Shown here in pieces: positions 56,651-64,000 of a stretch of 64,000 bases of DNA (the first letter of the stretch is position 1; every line of letters starts with the position of its first letter). The translations under genes were made by a program, and so were the position numbers. The stretch is from the NCBI GenBank assembly GCA_010015655.1, contig ML976737.1, positions 57,511-121,510 of the forward strand, written 5' to 3'. Source of the stretch: Bimuria novae-zelandiae CBS 107.79. Taxonomy: Eukaryota > Ascomycota > Dothideomycetes > Pleosporales > Didymosphaeriaceae. Below the pieces are notes generated by a model, which saw nothing but the letters and a program-made list of their open reading frames with translations, was not told where the DNA came from and ran no database searches.

Positions 56651-57356
56651 TACCAACGAACGACCGGTGGAGAGCTCGGTGTAGAGAAACGCTCGCGAGT
56701 GCAACTAGGAGGTGTGGCAAGAGCGGTCATCGCGCGCACCCGGCTCTCCGCTTTCATCTGTACCCGAATATGAGAAAGACGATAATTGGGGATGGTCGCA
56801 GACGCCCGGGCGATCCCGGTGAACCCCAAAGGACAAACAGAGGTGCGGCAGGCACTTTTTGTTAAAATTTCGCAAATCATTTGTGTGCTGGAAGATAAAC
56901 CGACCCTGCCGCAGGCACCGTGTCAAAAGCAGCAGTCCGGTGCCCCACGCATCCCAGAACTGCCAAGGTCATCATTGTGCAAACCGCACAGTACTGTGAC
57001 GAGATCTCATTGAGGGAGACCAGTATGGCAAAATATTGGGGCGACGATGCGCCCTTCTGTTTCCGCAAAAAAATAGCCCAGCTAGTACCCGCCGCGGCCG
57101 CGGGCCGCTACCAGTGTGCACTACAATCGACAATTGTCATTGACGCGCACTGTCCAATATGTTTCCCTCACGCGCCAACTGAACTTTTACATCCACAAAC
57201 ATTGTTCTGCACGCTCTATTTGCTAGTGTTTGAGTAGCCACTACGCCATCCCAACACGCGTTACTTCCCAACCCGATTTTCTCTGCCGTGACTCACCGCT
57301 CGTCCAGCGATTTGCACTTACGATCAATCTCCCAAGCGTTCTACTCGTATATCACG
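56651..57356. other. Intergenic, promoter of the histidine phosphatase gene
   Basis: Ordinary composition; the short frames in several registers are not credible genes. GCCGCGGCCGCGGGCC at about 57088-57105 is a GC-rich palindromic patch. The CT-rich run before 57357 is typical of a fungal start region. Confidence 0.5.
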
Positions 57357-58377
57357 ATGCCTCCCAAGAAGATCTCTATTGTTCGGTGAGCAAAAACGAT
57401 AATAATTCTTTATTTGTACTGACATAGCTCATCATTCAGCCACGGTCAAGGCTACCACAACGTCACAGTACGTAAACTCTGGCGTCTTCTTTATGTCGCG
57501 GCTCCAGATTTTCTGACAACACCAGCACAACTATTACCTCCGGGACCCACTCCTCACACCCCTGGGGCACGAGCAATGCACACAACTGTCTGCCACCTAC
57601 CCCCACCACAACAGCATTGACCTCGTCATAGCTTCACCAATACGGCGCACCGTAAGTCGCGCCAGTCTCATCTAGCTATGGAGGGATTAATTGACCGTAA
57701 CATCTAGATCCAAACTGCATCATTCAGCTTCGGGCCCGCCCTCGTGCGTCGCGAGGTACCGTTCCTCTTGGATCCAAAACTACAAGAGCTGGGTAGCCAT
57801 GATGCGGACCGCGGCCTCGACGTGCACGACCTAAAGGCGTGGCTTGCGGAGACGGAGAAGGAGGGCGCAGGCAAAGTTCCTTTTCACTGGAACAAGATTG
57901 ATACCAGTGCTGTGGAAGAAGGTTGGAATAGCAAGGTAAGTCACGTGCGAGAAGCCATCCATATTATTTCAGCAACAATGCATTTTAACCAACTCCTCCA
58001 TGGAATAGAAAGGTTATTGGGCCTACGAAGCCAATGCGATTTACACCCGCGCCGCCGACATGCGCAACGCGTTGTTCGGGCGCTCCGAAGACCATGTCGT
58101 GCTCGTCACGCACGGCGCCATCGCGCACTTCCTCACCGAGGACTGGGAGGTCGAAGACCCCATGCTGGGCACCAACTGGTCTAATTGCGAAGTGCGCGAG
58201 TTTGTGTTTAGCGAGACGTCGAAGGAAGGAGACGCGCATCTTGTGGAGGTGGAGGAAAGTCGGAAGCGGAGACCGCCCTACGCCGGGTTGAAGTGGGAGG
58301 CGCCGTGGACGCTGTCGGGTGATAAAGACGCGCATGTTGTGGAAGAGGTGGAGAAGGTGGAGCAGGAGGGGTCGTGA
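57357..58377 (+). CDS. Histidine phosphatase superfamily (phosphoglycerate-mutase-like) protein
   Basis: Five exons (57357-57385, 57440-57467, 57526-57651, 57708-57935, 58009-58377) give 259 residues; all four introns (54-73 bp) have GT..AG ends and joining them keeps one frame. The catalytic RHG signature spans the first splice (KKISIVRHGQGYHN, His near residue 11), followed by LRDPLLTPLGHEQC and DLVIASPIRRTIQTA, and the second catalytic His in VLVTHGAIAHFL (about residue 172). This is the branch-1 histidine phosphatase layout. Members dephosphorylate small metabolites or sugar phosphates; the exact substrate cannot be read from sequence. There is no signal peptide, so probably cytosolic. 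The tail is Glu/Val-rich (EEVEKVEQEGS). Confidence 0.9.
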
Positions 58378-58498
58378 GAAGACGTACGGGATAGGGAAGT
58401 CGGGATAGTGGTCGGGATAGATACGTGATAGAGACATAGGATATAATAGATTTATCAGTTCTTCGGAACGAAGAGTGAGCGCCTCCCCCTCTTGTCCT

Positions 58499-59390
58499 TT
58501 ACTCCTTCTTTTCTGTTCCTCTACCTTTGACTGCCAAAGGGTTGCGCTCGAGGACAAGGTGCATCATGGCACCACTCTGGACCACAGCAACAGTGCAGGT
58601 GTAAACCCCAGCCAGTTCCGTAACAAACGGCGAGAAATCACCCTGAGTTGCGAAAATGGTCGGCATGCCACACAACGTCCATGCGCCAAATAGCACGTCG
58701 GAACCAGCGGCAGTATAAAAACGCTCTTCCAGCCTTCGAACCATGCGCGGTACCGGTAAGCAAGCGAGACCTGAGAAAGAGCGAGGAAACATTCGCAGGA
58801 TCCCATCACAAAGGGAACAGGTTGAGCACCAGTGGTTGATGGCCAAAGTACATGTAAATACCGCCATAGCCCAGCAGGACGTCTTCCAGCACGATATCGG
58901 TAAGGACAGCAAGGCCTAGGTAGATCCAGAGTGCGCCAGTGCTAGTTCGACATAATAAAGCAGCGTAGAGCACTGCACCGACACCGGAGGAAAACGACCA
59001 CCAGATGATGGCGACGTAGTAGTCGAACTCGCGGCCCATGAGTATGAAGAGGATTTACTTCGGACCGTGCGACTGCATCCAGTACATGCCGCCGATGTAG
59101 TTGTTGACGGCCTCGGGACGACGCAGAAGCACCGCTGATGACGAGTGCGGTGGGGATAGTAGTCTTGGAACGCTTGCTGTCGGGGATGGCGAGAGCGAGG
59201 ATAGAGAAACAGATGGGGAGCAGGACCGTCATGACGATTAGAACGTGGTTGGCGTCTTGGGCGAAAGCATCGCCTGGCGGAGCTGGGGTGCAGAAGGTCT
59301 CATGGAGCAGAACTTTTTGTTGCGGATGATTGTGCTGTTGCTATGTGAGGCATTAGGATGCCTATGAGTATGGTAGTCGTGCTGGAAAAC
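58499..59390 (-). pseudogene. Polytopic membrane-protein gene, broken by frameshifts
   Basis: The minus-strand start MFSSTTTILIGILMPHIATA at about 59390 looks like a signal or anchor segment. Reading must then change frame: FAQDANHVLIVMTVLLPICF and ALAIPDSKRSKTTIPTALVI in one frame, then RRPEAVNNYIGGMYWMQSHG, FDYYVAIIWWSFSSGVGAVL and LWIYLGLAVLTDIVLEDVLL with IYMYFGHQPLVLNLFPL in another. VSLAYRYRAWFEGWKSVFIL and QGDFSPFVTELAGVYTCTVA appear in further frames. Together they describe a protein with about six membrane spans. At least three shifts and one stop interrupt it within 0.9 kb, more than introns can explain. The LTDIVLEDVLL and HQPLVLNLFPL blocks should allow identification, but I do not know the family. 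Confidence 0.65.
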
Positions 59391-60143
59391 ATGATGGTCT
59401 AAAACAGGTTACACGGAAAAAGCTGAAGAGGGCCAAGCGAGGAATGAGAGCAGAAAGGATTGTCTGTAGACGCATTGAGTGCTTTTTATACTATCTAACT
59501 GTGGACCACCGGAGACGGTGAAAACATCAACATCAAATTCAACTGCGCACCGCTGGAAAAGGTGAAAATAAATTGACCGCGTACCGTCGGAGACAGCGAA
59601 AATGATTACTATGGTTCCGATACACTTCGCCATAGTGGTTCCACTATCGGCCCGAGTACTGAACAAATATAGAATTCCAACGAGCATGTACCGATCAAGC
59701 AGCCCAAGCTGATTAATAGGTTCTTTGTGCTGTTTAAGCATAATCAGGCTTTCAATATCATTCCTATACCATCATCACTGCGCCTGTTTACCGTGTTTGA
59801 CGGTCCGATAAGCCGAGGGCACCTGCATCAGGCCTTGTAGGCGAGCACTTGTAAGGATCATGGAGAATACGCTCGGATGGCATATCAAATAGGTAGTTAA
59901 AGTCGAAGTGGACAGTAAAGCAGTGCATAATGAATTCATTCATTAATTGATTCGTCGGTCTGTTCGTGGTACTCATGCCAATAAGGTCGCTGTCCACAGT
60001 CGCCGAGGATGACTGGCAAGTCAGTGGAACACCGGTTGATACGAGCTCCCGTTCCCTCGTGACCACCCGTCACTTCATCACACATATCCTAGTCTGCACT
60101 CTGGTCAGCAACCCAACCCACAAGCCGAACTCCACAGGATGGT
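59391..60143. other. Intergenic with degenerate tandem motif
   Basis: Contains three imperfect copies of an ACCG..GGAGACGGTGAAAA motif about 40 bp apart (59509-59603). The remainder has only small frames, none recognised. It lies between the broken membrane-protein gene and the CVNH gene 3' end. Confidence 0.5.
59509..59603 (+). repeat. Degenerate tandem repeat, ~40-bp spacing, three copies
   Basis: CACCGGAGACGGTGAAAAC, CACCGCTGGAAAAGGTGAAAA and TACCGTCGGAGACAGCGAAAA recur at about 40-50 bp intervals. The first copy contains the small palindrome CACCG..CGGTG. Confidence 0.5.
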
Positions 60144-60605
60144 TTACTCACTGAACACAAAGCTCCCATCATTGTTCGAGATGCGCTCGGCGAGGTTGAG
60201 ATCGCACTGGACGCCCTCGCCATCCGCATTGTGCAGGGTGGCACGCAGCACGGGGACCTCGCCTTCGCCCTCGATGGTGAAGTGCACGTCCTCGGCTGAG
60301 TCGGAGAAGTTCTCGCCGTCCCAGAAGAAGGAGCCTTCACACCCCAAACATTAGCGCTGGTGTAAGGCCAGAGACGACTGGAAGAAGGAGAAGGAAGGTT
60401 GAGGGGAGGTTGAGGAGAGGTTGAGGAGAATGGGGAAGGGTAAGCGAGGGATGAGAGACAGCATACCGTTCTCGTTTCCAATGTGGTTGTTCAGATCGAT
60501 CTCTGCATCCTGGTACTCGCCGTCGGGGCGCTGGAGGCGGGCTTTAAGGATGTGGTTGCCCTCGACGTGGATTGAACCCTCTTCGGCGGTGTAGTGGAAG
60601 GTCAT
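60144..60605 (-). CDS. Cyanovirin-N homology (CVNH) domain lectin
   Basis: Two exons (60605-60467 and 60334-60144; 132-bp intron GTATGC..GAAG) give 109 residues, the usual size of a single-domain fungal CVNH protein. The domain is two sequence-repeat halves: IHVEGNHILKARLQRPDGEY with DAEIDLNNHIGNENG, and PVLRATLHNADGEGVQCDLN with LAERISNNDGSFVF. The paired LRA-L...DG and DLN..I.N..G motifs are the hallmark. SFFWDGENFSD in the middle is also conserved. No signal peptide, as common for fungal CVNH proteins, which bind glycans, often mannose-type, in the cytosol or after unconventional release. The canonical disulphide cysteines are mostly absent (one Cys, in VQCDLN). It stands alone, minus strand. 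Confidence 0.9.
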
Positions 60606-61845
60606 TGTGAATGATGGTATTGGAGGAGGGGTGTTCTGGAAGGTACTCTTTGGAATGACTCAATTGATTTGCTGAGGAGAGTGAAGTGGCTTATGGTTTG
60701 GCAGAAACTGTGGCAGGGCATGTGGCTTTTATACGTATGGTACCCTCGGGGTGGAGAAATCCGCTGGGTGCAGCAGCTACCGCCAGCCAGATCGTGGGCA
60801 CGAGCGCCTAGACGAAAGGGTCCGCGGGTGAGCCCGCTTTGAGCGGTTGAAAATGGGTCTTGCTCGGGGCGGGGATGGCGCCATTGTACTTCATTCACAG
60901 ATATTCCAGGTCAGTGAAGTCATTCGTGCTACAGAGGGCCTTCCGGAAACGCCTGTATGACGTCTAGCACTGCTCTTGGTGCCGGTTTGCCGGCTTGGAA
61001 ACCGTTTCTCAGCTCTTATGTGCGCAATTGGAGTTGTACGGAGGGGGTTGTGTGGTGCTCGACTGACGGACGAGGTAGCATGACCCGCTTTCTTCATGCA
61101 CAGCCGCATATAGTGGCGCCATTTTGGCATACGTGGCTCAACTCGAGGCTTGCAGTGTGGGGTTTGGAGCTTGGCTTCCCGCCGTCATCGCCGTTGATAT
61201 GAGAGAATGATAGATGCGCGTAATCCATGGGTGGAAATTCGCAGGAGACCAGAGACGAAGGCCTGGTTTCGTTTCGCGCGCCAGCAGACGAAGGTTAGAA
61301 AAATTGAAGTGATGGTTGCACGATGGCGCTAGTGGTAGCAGTGTGAATTGCGGGGACGCTACCATCTAGCTGCAGGCAATTGATCTACCCCTGTCCTCTA
61401 CGCCCTCGTTTCCGAAGTGAAAAACACCACTCTTCCTCCTCAAGGTAGCTTCAAAGGCTGGGAAAGTCTCGCGTTCGTACAAGCAATAACATAAACGGCC
61501 TGACGAAAATCGAGAGTCAAGTTCGCATCTTACGTTGTCACGATCATTTAATCACGAGCTTGAACCCACTCCCCACCCTATTGGGTAATCCACGCGATCC
61601 ACAGGACAATCTGGCCGTAAGGATAAGCAAGTACGCCGTTCGTAAGTGGGCCTTGATGCGAGTCAACGATCCTTCCTTCCTTCCCACTCTCTCGGCACCA
61701 GAGTCCTAAGAAATTCGTGAATTAACCACTACAATTAGGCCATACCATTACAAACTTTCCCTTTATCGTCTTCAACGACACGAATAGATCATGCGACACA
61801 CAGAAACTTAGAAACACGATCGTACCATTACACTCAACCAGGATA
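60606..61845. other. Intergenic, CVNH promoter and GT25 3' flank
   Basis: Normal composition. Short frames on both strands without recognisable domains. The CVNH promoter should lie just right of 60605. 61400-61840 is a quiet stretch with no structure seen. Confidence 0.5.
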
Positions 61846-63160
61846 CTAATCAACCCACTCGCCAGTAACCCCCTTGGCAAACTTCCCCATATTCATCCTC
61901 ACACTCCACCGGATATGTTCACGGCCTCCATTCCCGGGCCGCTATCGCGAAAACAGATTAGGCTGCGTAGTAATACAAACCAGATTCCTCTCTTCGCCTC
62001 CCGTGCCGTCACACAACGCTTTTAACACGTCGTCAACAGCTTCCGTTTCATTTCTCTGCGAGACTTTGTATAAGATGCGGCGTGCTCCGCGCTGAGAGAC
62101 TGCGTATGCGAGAGTGCATGCAGGGTCGTGCACGTGGTGATATATGCGTGTTTGGTTTTGCGCGGGTTCGCCGTCGACTTCGACTGTATCGTCAAGCGTG
62201 ACACTTGGGTCTGCTGCCAGTATAACTCTTCCTTTCGAAAGCGCAGGCGTGTTCTGCGTTGGAGCCTGCATTTCGCAGTGTCCAAGCCAGAGAATATCCC
62301 AATCGTCGCCATAGGCTGAGTTGGACGGCTGGATTGTTGTAGGACGATCATCATATAGGATTTCGGTTACTTTGTTACTCGATGATGAGTCCGGGAAGGA
62401 TGAGTCGGCATAGGTATTTTCAGGGTCTTTCTTGATGGCAAGTGGCTGTGTGAGGGTTCGGGTTGAGAGTGCGAAGGTAAGCATTTGCTCTCTGAGGCGG
62501 ACAGCCCAGTCGAGGTCATCTTCAAGTATGAGAGCAGAGGGAAGATCATGCTCTACTGTAGTGCGGATCGCGTTTATATGCGCTCTCCGTCTGCTTTGAG
62601 AAACAGAGGGTGGGCGCGGTCGGCCTGCTTTCGTCTTAAATTGTTGCTGCGTGATACGCGGAGAAGTCCTACATCGTAATTTGATGCACCATACGCCCAA
62701 TCGACATTCAAATTGCTGAAGGAAGAAGCAAGAACCATGATGTCTTTCCGCTCCGCGACGTGGGGAGATTGACAACGAATAGCTTCCCGAACTGCAACAA
62801 TCATTAGTTAAATTCCGAAGTTGGTTTGCGCAGATCGAAGACCGCACACCGCTCATCACTCACCCCAAGTGTTCCATTTTCAATCGCAACAGCCAAGTCC
62901 TTCACCTTCAGTCCATCTGGCACCACCTCTTCCTTCTTTTTATCACCTCCTGCATCCCCTGCATCCTCTCCATTGTTTTGCTCGATTTTTTCTGTGGCGT
63001 TCAATGGTCGTGTCCGTCCTAGAGCATTGTACCCGCCAACATGATAAGGCGACCCAAAAACCGTCCGGTGTAGTTCATCCTTGCAGCCGGCATGGGCCAG
63101 TAAAAACCCCAGAAGTAACCACAGAGGGACATAAATAAGCTGACGTCTGAGTAGCGGCAT
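61846..63160 (-). pseudogene. Glycosyltransferase family 25 protein, frameshifted with premature stop
   Basis: Start MPLLRRQLIYVPLWLLLGFL at 63160 is a type II signal-anchor, followed by a stem and an intron (62863-62792, GTGAGT..GCAG). GKLFVVNLPT then begins the catalytic domain. The expected continuation ERKDIMVLASSFSNLNVDWA is one frame off (shift near 62757). A second shift near 62580 leads to AHINAIRTTVEHDLPSALIL with the EDDLDW acidic motif of family 25, then DDWDILWLGHCEMQ and ACTLAYAVSQRGARRILYKV. A TAG at 61942-61944 stops the frame while GREHIRWSVRMNMGKFA continues beyond it to 61846. Family 25 enzymes are Golgi/ER glycosyltransferases (LPS and collagen galactosyltransferases). Three lesions suggest a pseudogene; sequencing errors are the alternative. 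Confidence 0.75.
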
Positions 63161-63796
63161 GATGTTAGGCAGGCGTGGTATGGCGTGGGCAGAACAGTTG
63201 TGGCGTTGTCACCATGATGTGCATGTCTGGTTAGGGGCAAGCAGATGTGGTCCGCTGGTGTTGACAAGCGTTGGCGGCGGGAAAGCGGCGACGTAGCGAG
63301 CGGTAGCGCATGAGAATTGTAAATGCGGGGCGCTGGTTATATTTCGCTACAACTTCATCGCAATAGAGTACAGATAGTTCTGGTTGCGAGCTCGCTGCTG
63401 TGTCTCCAATGTGATGCAAGGTACATTAGCCTCCTCGTGCGATAAGAGATCCTAGACAGCCACCGCCACTGTGTTCTATGACGCGTGTGTGACCACGTTG
63501 AATACTGGGAATCTTTAGAGATGTTGGTCGACAGTGGACAGAATTGACTCATCGCAAGCTCCCACTAGGTCAATATTCGCTTCGTGCTCCTAGGAATGTC
63601 AAGTGGTTCAAGCCGCTTGTCGAAGCAGATACTCGGCCCCTAGCGGTCGATATCGATTTTTCTCCGAAAAAGGCCGTGCGGAGCACGGCCCTACAAGCTC
63701 AATGGGCCACACATACTCAATGGGCCAAATGTGACGAAATGCGATTTGTATAGTAATTTGTATGTAAAATACATCGTCCCGTATGTAAATTGTCGC
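63161..63796. other. Intergenic right of the GT25 gene
   Basis: GT25 promoter side and the 3' flank of the last gene. A short perfect-stem hairpin GGCCGTGC-GGA-GCACGGCC lies at 63672-63690. Two CTCAATGGGCCA copies (63698-63726) sit 18 bp apart. No coding region supported. Confidence 0.5.
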
Positions 63797-64000
63797 TTAG
63801 AAGCCCCAATCAGCTTCTGCTGCATTTAGTGCTTCAAATGGACTTGAGTAGCCTTTATCGTCGTCGCTGCTGACGACCTGGGTCTCTTGTATGGTGAATT
63901 GACTATCTGGGACTTGAACAATTGCCTCCTGCTTGACCTCAGAGCGTCCTTTTTGGTGTATCAATATTGTATATGGATCCATGGAGCAGCGGGCCATCAG
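63797..64000 (-). CDS. C-terminal end of a gene leaving the window
   Basis: The minus-strand frame is open from the window edge (no stop before 64000) to a stop at 63797. The visible end has TILIHQKGRSEVKQEAIVQV, VVSSDDDKGYSSPFEALNAA and EADWGF. The Asp/Ser-rich stretch is probably disordered. The Met at 63997 is probably internal, not the start. I do not recognise the protein; it could also be a chance frame. Confidence 0.45.
   Translation of the reverse strand: MMARCSMDPYTILIHQKGRSEVKQEAIVQVPDSQFTIQETQVVSSDDDKGYSSPFEALNAAEADWGF

Overview
The window looks like part of a filamentous ascomycete (Pezizomycotina) chromosome, most likely a dothideomycete-type compartmentalised genome. The genes have short introns of about 45-140 bp with GT..AG ends. 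Recognisable proteins are fungal: ALG13, a mitochondrial ribosomal protein of the Rsm24/mS35 type, an INO80 Iec3-type subunit, an ORMDL protein, a fungal Na+/H+ antiporter and a CVNH lectin. Gene blocks alternate abruptly with AT-rich, TpA-loaded blocks that have no open frames, the usual signature of repeat-induced point mutation (RIP). Species and chromosome cannot be named from the sequence alone.

Layout. About 1-22.7 kb is a nested transposon graveyard. It holds a reverse-strand Ty3/Gypsy chromovirus (1135-6342), a solo Copia LTR with perfect target duplication (6648-6780), another Gypsy fragment, a forward Gypsy chromovirus (about 7.5-14.0 kb), a 2.2 kb LTR element with exact ATAAT target duplication (14932-17135), a 429-bp TA-flanked MITE, a partly RIPed Tc1/mariner element (20744-22495) and a 221-bp palindromic MITE. 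About 22.7-26.5 kb has normal base composition but almost nothing recognisable; 26.5-27.5 kb is another AT-rich block. Two large conserved fungal proteins of unknown function follow (28019-30232, 30902-32823), then a decayed dynamin-like GTPase gene whose remaining 3' part (33157-35148) stops exactly at a Ty1/Copia element (35149-39611).

About 41.0-48.4 kb is a compact housekeeping block: ALG13 (-), RSM24/mS35 (+), IEC3 (-), ORM/ORMDL (+) and an NHA-type antiporter (+), with two divergent promoter pairs. A 42-nt G run and a 20-nt A run mark the exit into a second AT-rich block (48.8-52.6 kb), which holds another copy of the short LTR element and a MITE end. The right end (52.9-64 kb) has a DUF7730/F-box-like protein, an intron-containing tRNA-Glu(UUC), a conserved fungal protein, a five-exon histidine phosphatase, a broken membrane-protein gene, a CVNH lectin, a frameshifted family-25 glycosyltransferase and the C-terminus of a gene that runs off the window.

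Functional links. Several housekeeping genes touch the ER and membranes: ALG13 (second step of N-glycan precursor assembly), ORMDL (sphingolipid control) and the cation antiporter. They are separately transcribed eukaryotic genes, not an operon. The least expected signals are the half-tRNA-iMet primer sites shared by the Copia element and the short non-coding LTR elements, the Copia element lacking matching target duplications inside a gene that has lost its GTPase half, and small non-RIPed islands inside RIPed DNA.
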